Source of the DNA: Elusimicrobiota bacterium
Lineage (GTDB): Bacteria; Elusimicrobiota; Elusimicrobia; UBA1565; UBA9628
DNA: 64,000 bases
Direction of reading: 5' to 3'
NCBI GenBank assembly: GCA_016194705.1
Contig: JACQAZ010000034.1
Span: 115,287 to 179,286 of the forward strand
The notes under the pieces were generated by a model. It was not told the DNA's origin, ran no database searches, and saw nothing but the letters and a program-made list of their open reading frames with translations. This document shows positions 26,180-35,219 of the stretch, piece by piece; positions within the stretch are counted from its first letter, which is position 1, and every line of letters begins with the position of its first letter. A program made the translations under genes and the position numbers.

Positions 26180-27181
26180 CTAGAAGCTGTGCACGTATTT
26201 GTCGGGTTCGTTGACGAGTTCGCTCCAATCCCGTTCGACCCAGTCGATGGTCTCCTGCACTCCTTGTTCGAAACCGATCTCCGGTTTCCAGTCCAGTTCT
26301 CGCGCGGCCTTCGAGCAGTCCAGCCAATAGCGCGAGTCCTGGCCGAGCCGGTCGCCGACTACCGTGACGGCCGAATCGAAGTCGCGTTGCATCAGTTCGC
26401 AGACCAAGCGCACCACGTCGGCCACGGTGCGCTTGTTGTCGGTCGAGAAATGATAGGCATCGCCCGGCTTGCCATTCTCCACCAGGGACAGCGCCCCGCG
26501 CACCACGTCGCGCACGTGGACGAAGGACTTGACCGCCATGCCTCCGCCTTCCAGGCGTATCGGCATGTTCCGCTTGAGGTTGATGATCGAGCGCGGGACG
26601 ATCTTGAAGAGCTGCTGATGCCGGCCGTACACGTTGGTCGATCGGACGAGGTTCATCGGGAAGCCGAAGTTCTTCCAGAGAGTGGACAGGTACATGTCCG
26701 CGGCCGCCTTCGACACAGCGTAGGGGGTGCTCGGCCTTAGCGGCGCGGACTCGGGGATGGCCCCTTCGCAGGTGCCGTAGATCTCGGCCGACGAGACGTG
26801 CAGGAAGCGCTCGAGCCATTTGCGTTCGCGCAGGCGGCTGCAGAGGTCGGCCACCGCCACGGTATTGGTGTGGAAGTAGTCCAGCGGCTTGAAATTGCTG
26901 AGGTTGACTTCGCTCAAGCCCGCGACGTTGATCACGCAGAAGGGCTTGCGGGCGTCCAGCAGTTCGATGAGCTTGTCCATCTCGCGCACCGTGTTGAGGC
27001 GGTGGAACTCGAAGCGCTCGCGTGGGTGCCGAGCATAGGGCAGGAACGCCGGTTTTTTCTCGGCGGAGCGGCTGATCCCGATGACCCGGTGCGACGGGTC
27101 CTCGAGCAGGGCGTCGACGAAGTGGCTGCCCGTAAAGCAGTTGCTGCCGATGACGGCGAGAGTGCGGTCAGTCTTTCCCAT
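26180..27181 (-). CDS. dTDP/GDP-sugar 4,6-dehydratase-like SDR
   Basis: 333 aa from ATG 27181, overlapping the aminotransferase by 14 bases. The N-terminal motif is VIGSNCFTGSHFVDALL (Cys where most SDRs have Gly). FLHVSSAEIYGTCEG and TPYAVSKAAADMYL (YxxxK) follow, with the RSTNVYGRHQQLFKIVPR block typical of 4,6-dehydratases. It would make the 4-keto-6-deoxy intermediate that the neighbouring DegT aminotransferases and C-methyltransferase use. Confidence 0.85.
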   Translation of the reverse strand: MGKTDRTLAVIGSNCFTGSHFVDALLEDPSHRVIGISRSAEKKPAFLPYARHPRERFEFHRLNTVREMDKLIELLDARKPFCVINVAGLSEVNLSNFKPLDYFHTNTVAVADLCSRLRERKWLERFLHVSSAEIYGTCEGAIPESAPLRPSTPYAVSKAAADMYLSTLWKNFGFPMNLVRSTNVYGRHQQLFKIVPRSIINLKRNMPIRLEGGGMAVKSFVHVRDVVRGALSLVENGKPGDAYHFSTDNKRTVADVVRLVCELMQRDFDSAVTVVGDRLGQDSRYWLDCSKAARELDWKPEIGFEQGVQETIDWVERDWSELVNEPDKYVHSF

Positions 27182-28268
27182 AGAACGTCCTGATCTTTTC
27201 GACCACGAAGCGGACCTGCTTCTCATTAAGGTTCTGGTGCACGGGCAGCGACAGGATGCGTCCGGATTGCCGTTCGGCCTGCGGGAAATCCCCAGCCTTG
27301 TAGCCGAGCTTCGCGCAGGGGGCTTGAAGGTGGATGGGAACGGGGTAGTGGACCGCAGTCGAGACGCCGTTTTCCTGCAAGTACGCCTGAAGTTCGTCGC
27401 GGCGGTCGCACTGGATCACGAATAGGTGGTAGACGTCGCGGCAGCCGGGCTCGTCCGACGGGCAATCGACCGTTCCGGCAAGTCCCTTGCGATAGAGCGC
27501 GGCATTGCGCCGGCGAGCGGCGGCGACCTTGGGCAAGGTCTTCAGGCGGAAGTTGAGTATGGCGGCTTGTACTGCGTCCAAGCGCGAGTTGTGCCCCCAG
27601 AACGCGACTTCGTTGCGCGACACCAGGCCGTGATTGCGCAGCAGGCGCAGCTTGGCGGCCAGCGCGTCGGAGTCGGTCGTGATGGCCCCCGCGTCGCCGG
27701 CCGCGTTGAGATTCTTGAGCGGATGAAAGCTGAAGGAGGCGGCGTCGCCGAGCGAGCCGGCCCGGCGGTCGCGGTACTCGGCGCCGACGGCCTGTGCCGC
27801 GTCTTCGATCAAGAAGAGATCTTTCTTCTTGGCGAGCTTGAGGAAGGGGGCCATGTCGCAGCATTTCCCGGTCAGGTGGACCGGCATGACGGCCTTGGTG
27901 CGCGGGCTCAGGGCTTTCTCGACGGCGGCGGGGTCGATCAGCTGGTCCGGGCCCACGTCGGCGAAAACGGGCTTGGCGCCGGCGAGAGCGATAGCCGCGG
28001 CCGAGGCGATAAACGAGTTGGGCGCCGTGATGACCTCGTCGCCCGCGCCGATCCCCAAGGCGCTCAGGATGAGCACCAGCGCGTCGGTGCCGTTGGCGAC
28101 GCCGATGGCGTGCTTGGTATGGCATAGTTTCGCGAGATTCTTCTCGAAGGACTCCACCTCGCGGCCAAGAATGTATTCGCCCTGGGACAAGGTGCGGTCG
28201 AGCGCCGCGATCAGGCGGGTTTTCTCTCCCGAGTACTGGCGCGCGAAATCAACGTAGGGGACTTTCAA
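27168..28268 (-). CDS. DegT/DnrJ/EryC1 sugar aminotransferase (paralogue A)
   Basis: 366 aa. VANGTDALVLILSALG, LFLIEDAAQAVGAEY and SFSFHPLKNLNAAGD (PLP lysine K185) are canonical; the C-terminal HYPVPIHLQAPCAKLGYKAG block is also intact. Very similar to the next gene (28265), so the pair looks like a tandem duplication with separated substrates. Transfers an amino group to a keto-sugar nucleotide such as the product of the 26180 dehydratase. Confidence 0.92.
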   Translation of the reverse strand: MKVPYVDFARQYSGEKTRLIAALDRTLSQGEYILGREVESFEKNLAKLCHTKHAIGVANGTDALVLILSALGIGAGDEVITAPNSFIASAAAIALAGAKPVFADVGPDQLIDPAAVEKALSPRTKAVMPVHLTGKCCDMAPFLKLAKKKDLFLIEDAAQAVGAEYRDRRAGSLGDAASFSFHPLKNLNAAGDAGAITTDSDALAAKLRLLRNHGLVSRNEVAFWGHNSRLDAVQAAILNFRLKTLPKVAAARRRNAALYRKGLAGTVDCPSDEPGCRDVYHLFVIQCDRRDELQAYLQENGVSTAVHYPVPIHLQAPCAKLGYKAGDFPQAERQSGRILSLPVHQNLNEKQVRFVVEKIRTFYGKD

Positions 28269-29410
28269 GAATAAAACTCCTTGACGCGGCCGATCATGTA
28301 TTGGACCTCGTCGTCGGTCAGGTGCTGGTGCGCGGGCAGGGTGATCGTCGCCTTGGCTTGGGCCTCGGCGACCGGAAAATCCCCGGCCTTGTAACCGAGC
28401 GCGCGGCTGGCCGGCTGGAGGTGTAGCGGCCGCGGGTAGTGGATCTTGGCGTCAATCCCGTTTTCCAGGAGATGGGCCAGCAAGGCGTCGCGATCCTTGG
28501 CGAGGAACTGATAGAGGTGATAGACGTGGCGTTCCTTGTGGTCGCGCCGCGGCAATGCGACGTGCTTCGAGAGCGAAGCGAGGCCCGCGTCGAGCTTGCG
28601 GGCGTTTTTGATGCGCGCCTCGGTGATCCACTCGAAGTCGTTGATGAGGCGGTTGCCGACCACGGCCTGCAGGGAGTCGAGCCGGCTGTTGTAGGCGTAG
28701 AAGGCGTACTCGTCGCGGTTGGACATGCCGTGGTTGCGCAGCAGGCGCAGCTGGTTGCGCGTCGCCTCGGAGTCGGTCGTGATGATGCCGCCGTCGCCCC
28801 AGACGTTGAGGTTCTTGAGCGGATGCAGGCTGAAGCCCGCCGAGATGCCCATGGTCCCGCACTTGCGGCCGCCCACGGCGGCGCCGATGGACTGGCAGGC
28901 GTCCTCGACGACCGGCAGCTTATAACGCGCCGCGATTTTCAAGACGGCGTCCATGTCGGCGGGCTGGCCGCCCCAATGCACGGGCAGCAGGGCCTTGGTC
29001 TTCTTGGTGACGGCGGCCTCGATCTTGCTGGGGTCGATCACGAAGCGGTCGTTGCAGTCGACGAAAACGACGCGCGCGCCCGTGTTGGCGATGGCGCCCG
29101 CGGTGGCCACGAAGGTGTTGGCCGCGGTGATCACCTCGTCGCCGGCGCCGACGCCCAGGGCCTTGAGCGACAGAAACAGCGCGTCGGTGCCCGAGCCCAC
29201 GCCGACGGCGAAGCGCGAGCCGATCGCTTCGGCGAAGCGCCGCTCGAACTCGCGCACGGGAGCCCCCAAAGTAAAGTCCCCGGTCTTGACCAAGGCGCGG
29301 ATATCGCCGAGGGTGCCCTCGATGTCGGCGAACTGGCGGCCGAGATAGGAATACTCCACCTTCATCGCGGGCGTTTTCGCCGGCGCGGGCTTCTTCGTCG
29401 TCATCTTCAT
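28265..29410 (-). CDS. DegT/DnrJ/EryC1 sugar aminotransferase (paralogue B)
   Basis: 381 aa with a Lys/Pro-rich N-terminal tail (MKMTTKKPAPAKTP). GSGTDALFLSLKALG, LPVVEDACQSIGAAVGG and FSLHPLKNLNVWGDGG (PLP lysine K199) are intact; HYPRPLHLQPASRALGYKAG near the C-terminus is shared with paralogue A. It is four-base coupled to A. Two adjacent aminotransferases suggest a diamino sugar or two different amino sugars in the glycan. Confidence 0.92.
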   Translation of the reverse strand: MKMTTKKPAPAKTPAMKVEYSYLGRQFADIEGTLGDIRALVKTGDFTLGAPVREFERRFAEAIGSRFAVGVGSGTDALFLSLKALGVGAGDEVITAANTFVATAGAIANTGARVVFVDCNDRFVIDPSKIEAAVTKKTKALLPVHWGGQPADMDAVLKIAARYKLPVVEDACQSIGAAVGGRKCGTMGISAGFSLHPLKNLNVWGDGGIITTDSEATRNQLRLLRNHGMSNRDEYAFYAYNSRLDSLQAVVGNRLINDFEWITEARIKNARKLDAGLASLSKHVALPRRDHKERHVYHLYQFLAKDRDALLAHLLENGIDAKIHYPRPLHLQPASRALGYKAGDFPVAEAQAKATITLPAHQHLTDDEVQYMIGRVKEFYS

Positions 29411-29418
29411 GGGTTCTC

Positions 29419-30693
29419 CTAGTCCAATAGTACGCGGTTGCGTCTCAGGAAATCGGCGCCGACGCGCGAGGGGTAGCCGGTGATCTGATGCCCGGTCGGG
29501 AAGAGCGCGCGGTAGCGCCTCTGGAGCTCATCGTCGTCGGCTTGCGGGTCCCAGGTCCCATCGAGGCGGGAGTTCATTTCCTTAGTCAAGCCTAGGACTT
29601 CCTCGGCTGAGTTTTCCACGACCTCGAGTCCGGCGTTCCGAAACAGCTTGTCGTCCTGCCAACGGTCTATACCCTTCTCGACGAGTTCGGAGAATGTTGC
29701 GAGTCTTCCGCTAGCGGTATCGCGATATTTCTTCGGGATGAAGATGTCGCCTGGGCGCCATAGGGCGTACCCGAGCGGGCTGTAGTTTGCTGCCGCGGTC
29801 GGAACATTGAAGCAGGGGGGGACGCAGACGGCTCCCGCGGTATTCCCGATGTAGAACTTGCAATGGGCCAACAGGTACATGTCCCCGAAGTCCGAGCGAA
29901 AACGAGTCGCGTAGTCGATGACCTTGGGATGCCGGGGCGAAACCCGCTTTTCGACCACGCTGCCCATGCGCAGGGCGTAGATACCCATGGCGGCCAAGGC
30001 CTCCGCGGCGGGCAGGTAGTTGGCGATGTCGCAGTCCCGGTAGTCGTGCCCGGACCACTCTTCGCGCGAGTTGTGGGAATGCATGACGTCGAGGTAGGCC
30101 TTGTCGCGGGCGTGGAAGCAGACAAAAGGCGCCCCTTCCGGGATGCCCATCTCGGCGAGCAAACGCTGGCCGCGCCGCTCCTCTTCGGGCAGGAAGCTCA
30201 ACTGGGGGCCGGCGGCGTTGAAGCTTGCGTACTCGCCGCCCCAATACGGGAAAATCTGGTGGAAGCGCGTGCCTTTGACGAAAGGCAGCAGACCGTGCTT
30301 GTAAAAGCGCAGCAGCGTCGTGGATTCGGTCGCGAACAGGCGCCGCTGGATCATGGTCAGCAGCTGGCGGTTGGCTGGCGTCCCGGAGAACATGATCGAG
30401 ACCTCGCGTCGGCGCTCCGGTTCGGCGGCGCGGGCGCGCAGATAACTCTCCGTGTTCAACGCGAGGTGTCCGATTCGGTCGTAGTTGAGCAGGCCGACGC
30501 GGATGAGCCGCCAAGGCTCGAGCAGCCGCATGAGAAGATACGCGGCGCCGCCCGCCAGGAGCAGCAAGGGCTTCAGGGTCCAGAGGGCCAGTTCCTTGAG
30601 CCTCTGCCGCGAAGCCGCCGCCGGGCCGGCGGGAGACTCGTTTTGCGCCGCAGGGGAGCTCATTTTTATCGAGGCAATGGAGGTCTCGGCCAT
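29419..30693 (-). CDS. TIGR04372-type glycosyltransferase with N-terminal membrane helix
   Basis: 424 aa. Unlike the other two copies it has no TPR region; instead a hydrophobic segment (LKPLLLLAGGAAYLLMRLL, about 35-53) anchors it to the membrane. RIGHLALNTE, APFVCFHARDKAYLD, ADFG-like DMYLLAHCKFYIGNTAG and YSPLGYALWRPGDIFIPKK are family blocks. Directly downstream of a TPR-fused O-methyltransferase, repeating the pairing at 8100/10335. Donor sugar unknown. Confidence 0.85.
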   Translation of the reverse strand: MAETSIASIKMSSPAAQNESPAGPAAASRQRLKELALWTLKPLLLLAGGAAYLLMRLLEPWRLIRVGLLNYDRIGHLALNTESYLRARAAEPERRREVSIMFSGTPANRQLLTMIQRRLFATESTTLLRFYKHGLLPFVKGTRFHQIFPYWGGEYASFNAAGPQLSFLPEEERRGQRLLAEMGIPEGAPFVCFHARDKAYLDVMHSHNSREEWSGHDYRDCDIANYLPAAEALAAMGIYALRMGSVVEKRVSPRHPKVIDYATRFRSDFGDMYLLAHCKFYIGNTAGAVCVPPCFNVPTAAANYSPLGYALWRPGDIFIPKKYRDTASGRLATFSELVEKGIDRWQDDKLFRNAGLEVVENSAEEVLGLTKEMNSRLDGTWDPQADDDELQRRYRALFPTGHQITGYPSRVGADFLRRNRVLLD

Positions 30694-33012
30694 CTACTTG
30701 GAGGTCGGACCCAGGTCGTGATAGAAATTCTGCTCGCGCTGGAACATGAGCCGCAGATCGGAGGGCTGGCCGAGGACGCCCGAGCGGCGGATGTCGTCGG
30801 GCAGCTTGGAGTAGAGGTCTTTGGCGAGCAAATGCCGCAGGTAGGGCTTGAGCGCCAGGGATCGCGCGTAGAACGCGGAAGCTTGCGAAAAGCGTCCCGC
30901 GCCGAAATAGACGTTGCCGATGAACTCGTAATGAAGGAAGGCGCCGGGACGCGCCTCGGCCGAGTTCCGCAGGCACCGGTCGGCGATCTCCGTCAAGCCG
31001 GCCTGCAGCGAGAGCCTGCCGAGCAGGCCGAGGCGGAAGTAGTCCGCGGAAAATCTCTTTTCGGAGGCCGTGATTCGCGCGAGCGCCTCGTCCCGGCGGC
31101 CAAGTTCCAGAAAGAGGAAGGCCTGGGCGATCTCGTCGTCGTCGTTGACGCGCTCCCGCGCCTCTACGATCCTGGTGAGCCCGGCCGCGCGGGCGTGGAG
31201 GGTCTTGCCGGAGGACGCCCCCAGGACGCCTAACGCGATGGCGGCCGCCGATTCCGGCGACCGGGAGAGGGCCTCCGATGCGGCTTCTAGAGCGAGGCCG
31301 TCGTCGCCGGCGCGCGCCGCGGTCCTGGCCAAGGAGGTCCAGCGCACCACGTCGTCGTCGGCGCCGGCCTTGGCGGCGGCCAACAGGCGCCGCGCCCTGG
31401 CTGCGTCGCCGCAGGCGGACTCGAGCTCCGCGCGCTTGAGTTCGACGTAGTAGTCTCCGGATTCAAGCGTGTCGAGCCGTTTGAGCAGGCGCGAGGCTTC
31501 CCCGTCTTGACCGAAGCGCCGCCAGAGATGGGCGAAGCGGACCAGCCAGAACGGATTTTCCGATTGGGCCGCGCAGCGCCGCAACAGATTGCTCGCGGCT
31601 TCGTTCTGCCGCAGGGCGAAGAAAATCGAGGAGAAGTAGGCGGACCAGAACTCGGAGACCGCTGTGTCGCCGAGCAGTGGCTCGGCCGCCGCGCATTGCC
31701 GGGCGGCCAGCTCGCCCAGGGCCTTGGCGCCGGATTTCTCCTCGGAGGCCGTCCTCATGAGCTGCAGTATGCCCGACTGAAGCCGCCAAAGCGCGTCCAT
31801 GTGCCTCTGCTTGAAGGCCTGCGACGCCGGCGCGATGGGAGCGGCGGTTTTCACGGCGGCGAGGTAGGCCTGGTGCGGGAAATAGATGGAGTCTGTGAGC
31901 GTCGCCACCAGATTCCCTGAGACGTCGGCTCCATGCGCCTTGAGCGCGGCCGCGATGAGCGGCACGGCGCCGTCGGGCCGGCACCGCGCGGGCAGCTGCG
32001 AGAGCTCCGAGACCAACGCGGCGTTGTTCGAAAGCCGGCCCGATAGAAAGCCGTTCCAGAGGACCCGCAGGACCAGCCGCCGGGTCTCGATGTCTTCAGC
32101 CTTGGGGACGCGCTGATAGACCAAGCGCGCCTGCTCGCAGCCGCAGGCCTCGAAATCGGGCGAGATCTCGGCCGATTGGACGCGCCAGCGGCCGTCGAGC
32201 GGGTACTCGGAGGGTTCCGCCACCGAACCAGTGGCGTGGCCGTAGTGATTCTGGAAGAAAAAGATCCCGCCGTCGGACATGTTGCGCTGCATGTAATCGA
32301 TGTAAAGGGAGATGGCGTCGACGTTCATCTCCTGCATCGAGTCGATGTTGACGGCGACGTCGAAAGGGTAGTCCTGGCTGCGCAAGGTGTAGGCGTTGAC
32401 GAAATTCACGCCGCCGGAGACAGGTTCGACGCGAGCCTCGCCGGCCTTGAAGGTCGTCGGCATCGAGGGGAAGGTGCCGCGCAGGTACCATTCCTGGAGC
32501 ATCAAGGTCTCGGGCAGATCGACGGCATAGAAGGTGAGCCTGTCTCCAAAGTAGCGGCGCAGCAGGTAGGCGACGCCGCCCATCCCGCCGCCGATCTCGA
32601 GGACGACGGGCCGCTCGATGCCGCGCTCCTCGATGGAGTGGATGATCTTGGAGGCATAGAAGATGTGGTGGACGAAATTGCTGCTGTAGTAGCGCCCGTC
32701 GAGGCGCAAATCCCGACGCGGCTCGCCGAATTCGTCCTCGCCGTAGGCCACCAAGCGCAATGCTGCGGGATCGTTCGGGTCGAGGATCGTCTTGTCGATC
32801 AGGTGATTGGAATCGTCGATCCAGCCGTTGACGCGATTGCCAAGCGCCAGCATCCGGCGCATCGCGGGAAGGGGAAAAATGCGGCCTTTTTGCTTGAGGG
32901 TGTGGTCCCATGTGTCGGAGAGATATTTCTTCTCCACATGGCAGTCCTTGTAGTGGGAAACCACTTCGTCATAGAGCGGTTGGCTGCCCTTCTCGATGGT
33001 TTCTTGGCTCAT
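30694..33012 (-). CDS. Putative sugar O-methyltransferase with C-terminal TPR domain (paralogue)
   Basis: 772 aa, a full-length paralogue of the 8100 gene. TIGR04371-like N-terminal half with VVLEIGGGMGGVAYLLRRYF, VDLPETLMLQEWYLRGTF, VNIDSMQEMNVDAISLYIDY and FFFQNHYGHATG; residues of about 420-740 are TPR-like; the end is NFYHDLGPTSK. The final 30 residues are strongly conserved between the two copies, so the tail probably has a specific role. First gene of the minus-strand run, divergent from the radical SAM gene. Confidence 0.85.
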   Translation of the reverse strand: MSQETIEKGSQPLYDEVVSHYKDCHVEKKYLSDTWDHTLKQKGRIFPLPAMRRMLALGNRVNGWIDDSNHLIDKTILDPNDPAALRLVAYGEDEFGEPRRDLRLDGRYYSSNFVHHIFYASKIIHSIEERGIERPVVLEIGGGMGGVAYLLRRYFGDRLTFYAVDLPETLMLQEWYLRGTFPSMPTTFKAGEARVEPVSGGVNFVNAYTLRSQDYPFDVAVNIDSMQEMNVDAISLYIDYMQRNMSDGGIFFFQNHYGHATGSVAEPSEYPLDGRWRVQSAEISPDFEACGCEQARLVYQRVPKAEDIETRRLVLRVLWNGFLSGRLSNNAALVSELSQLPARCRPDGAVPLIAAALKAHGADVSGNLVATLTDSIYFPHQAYLAAVKTAAPIAPASQAFKQRHMDALWRLQSGILQLMRTASEEKSGAKALGELAARQCAAAEPLLGDTAVSEFWSAYFSSIFFALRQNEAASNLLRRCAAQSENPFWLVRFAHLWRRFGQDGEASRLLKRLDTLESGDYYVELKRAELESACGDAARARRLLAAAKAGADDDVVRWTSLARTAARAGDDGLALEAASEALSRSPESAAAIALGVLGASSGKTLHARAAGLTRIVEARERVNDDDEIAQAFLFLELGRRDEALARITASEKRFSADYFRLGLLGRLSLQAGLTEIADRCLRNSAEARPGAFLHYEFIGNVYFGAGRFSQASAFYARSLALKPYLRHLLAKDLYSKLPDDIRRSGVLGQPSDLRLMFQREQNFYHDLGPTSK

Positions 33013-33093
33013 AGGCTGTTCAATGAATGAACATTTTACTTCTTTCCAAGCTGGTCAGACAAGGCGTTCTCGCCGTGAAAAGGGCGAAAATTC

Positions 33094-33122
33094 TTGTTTT
33101 CTTGTCGTTTTTGGCGTATAAT
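33094..33122 (+). promoter_or_regulatory. Promoter of the radical SAM gene
   Basis: TTGTTT (33094-33099), a 17-base spacer and a perfect TATAAT (33117-33122), 64 bases before the ATG at 33187. It lies in the 174-base divergent gap between the O-methyltransferase and the radical SAM gene, within a locally A+T-rich stretch. Confidence 0.6.
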
Positions 33123-33186
33123 ATACAGATAGCGCCCTCCAAGAGTTGATGCGAAGTTCCAATCGGTCCGCCGCCCCCACGAAACG

Positions 33187-35214
33187 ATGACCAAGCCGAA
33201 GCTGATTTATTTGGCAGACCTGACCCATACCTGCCAGAGCGTGGCATCCAACGTTTTTCCGTTCGGCATCGGCCTTCTGAACTCCTACCTGAACCTTCAA
33301 AGAGAAGGGCAATACCGGGTCGAGCTCTTCAAATATCCCGCCGATCTCAACGAGGCCCTCAAGCGCGAGATGCCCGACATCATGGGCTTCTCGAACTATT
33401 CGTGGAACGTCATCATTTCCAGCGAGTACGCCAAGAGAATCAAAAAGGATTCCCCGAAGACGACCGTCATCTTCGGAGGCCCCAATTACGGCATGACCGA
33501 CCTCGAGGTCGCGGCCTTCTGGGCTCGTTTTCCGTGGATCGACTTCCACGTCGTAAAGGAAGGCGAGAAATCCTTCGTGGGACTGCTCGACGAATTGGCC
33601 GCCGCCGGTTGGGACGCCAAGGCGCTCCGGAGCACCGGCAAGCAGCTTCCCAGCGTCCATTATCTCGAGAAGGGCAAAGTCATCCAGGGCCCCATCCTGC
33701 CGCGCATCACCAATCTGTCGGAAGCCGGCTCGCCCTATACTCAGGGCTTGATGGACAAGTTTTTCGACGACGTCTTGATCCCGATGCTCCACACCACCCG
33801 CGGCTGCCCGTTCTCCTGCACGTTCTGCGCCGAGGGCAACTCCTACTACAACAAGGTCGCCCAGCAGGATCTGGTCCAATTCGAGGCCGAGCTGGACTAC
33901 ATCGCCCAGCGCGTCAAAAAGATCGAATGGCTCTGGTTCACCGACGCCAATTTCGGGATGTTCGCCGAAGATATCGAGAAGGCGAAGATCATCGCCAGGA
34001 CCAAGGAGAAGTACTCCTGGCCCAAGCGCGTCTTCTCCGCGACCGGCAAGAACCGCAAGGAGCGCGTCATCGAGGTCGCCGGCATCCTCCAGGGCTCGAT
34101 GACCTTGTTCGCCTCGCTCCAGACCACCGACGAGCAGATCTTGAAGAACATCAAGCGCTCCAACATCTCCCAGGACGCGCTCAACGAGATGGTCGCCAAG
34201 AGCGAGCGCGCCGATTCCGAGACGCTGACCGAGCTCATCCTGGCCTTGCCGGGGGACACTGTGCAGACGCATCTTCGGAGCCTCAAGGACTCCGTCGACG
34301 CCAATCTGGGCAACGTCCGCATGTACCAGATGATCCTTCTGCCGCAGACCGAGATGTCGACGCCGGCCAGCCGCGAGCAGTACGGGATCAAAACGAAGTA
34401 TCGCCTCCAGCAGCGCAGCTTCGGAAAATATTCCTATCTCGACAGCGAGCTCGTCGCGGCCGAGAATGAGGAGATTTGCGTCTCCACCAATACGATGTCG
34501 TTCGAGGACTATCTAAAGTGCCGCGAGGCGGATTTCACCGTCGAGATCCTGCACAATTCCGGCATGTTCCTCGAGCTTATGGGGCTCTGCCGTTGGGCGG
34601 GCCTGTCCTGGTTCGAATTCATCTATCGGGCCTACCAAGCGATCCGCTCGAGCGATTCGGAGCTCAACAAGCTTTACGACGGATTTCGCCAGGATTCCGT
34701 CCGTGGGCTCTGGGATTCAGCCGAAGAGCTCGAGGCTCACGCGGCGGCGAACATGGGCGAGCTGCTGGCCGACGAGGGCGGGACCAACGAGATCGTCAAG
34801 GGGAAAGCCACCGCGGTCTTATCCTACCAGCGCGAGCTGCACGATCTGCTGTATTCGGAAATGGAGAAGGTCTTGCATGAGAAGGGCTTGGGCGGAGGCG
34901 TGCTCGCCGAGTACCTCGGCGAGATCAAGCAGCTGAGCCTCATGCGCAAGCAGGACTTCCTGCAGACCGACATGGCGTTCACTTCGACCCTGCATTTCAA
35001 CTACGAGGGCTTGAGCGACTCCAAATTCCGCCTCGACCCTGAGAGCGTCTGGAGTTCCAAGCCGGTGAGCGTGCGCATCCATCACACGGCCGAGCAAAAA
35101 AAGGCCATCGCGGACTACATTCACCAGTACGGCCAGGCCGTCGAAGGCGTGGGGCGCATACTGATGAGAGCCCCCATCCGCCGCCTGTTCCGCTCGGTCG
35201 ACTACGTAGCCTGA
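33187..35214 (+). CDS. B12-binding-type radical SAM protein
   Basis: 675 aa. Residues of about 1-150 form a Rossmann/B12-binding-like domain (DIMGFSNYSWN, TTVIFGGPNYG), though the cobalamin-binding DxHxxG His is not evident. The 4Fe-4S motif is CPFSCTFC: C207, C211 and C214 (CxxxCxxC). WLWFTDANFGMF, LTELILALPGDT and the Elp3-like core follow; the 250-residue C-terminal extension has no recognised family. Such proteins in glycan loci do radical methylations or rearrangements. Substrate unknown. It is the only long plus-strand gene in the locus. Confidence 0.82.
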   Translation: MTKPKLIYLADLTHTCQSVASNVFPFGIGLLNSYLNLQREGQYRVELFKYPADLNEALKREMPDIMGFSNYSWNVIISSEYAKRIKKDSPKTTVIFGGPNYGMTDLEVAAFWARFPWIDFHVVKEGEKSFVGLLDELAAAGWDAKALRSTGKQLPSVHYLEKGKVIQGPILPRITNLSEAGSPYTQGLMDKFFDDVLIPMLHTTRGCPFSCTFCAEGNSYYNKVAQQDLVQFEAELDYIAQRVKKIEWLWFTDANFGMFAEDIEKAKIIARTKEKYSWPKRVFSATGKNRKERVIEVAGILQGSMTLFASLQTTDEQILKNIKRSNISQDALNEMVAKSERADSETLTELILALPGDTVQTHLRSLKDSVDANLGNVRMYQMILLPQTEMSTPASREQYGIKTKYRLQQRSFGKYSYLDSELVAAENEEICVSTNTMSFEDYLKCREADFTVEILHNSGMFLELMGLCRWAGLSWFEFIYRAYQAIRSSDSELNKLYDGFRQDSVRGLWDSAEELEAHAAANMGELLADEGGTNEIVKGKATAVLSYQRELHDLLYSEMEKVLHEKGLGGGVLAEYLGEIKQLSLMRKQDFLQTDMAFTSTLHFNYEGLSDSKFRLDPESVWSSKPVSVRIHHTAEQKKAIADYIHQYGQAVEGVGRILMRAPIRRLFRSVDYVA

Positions 35215-35219
35215 CCTCC

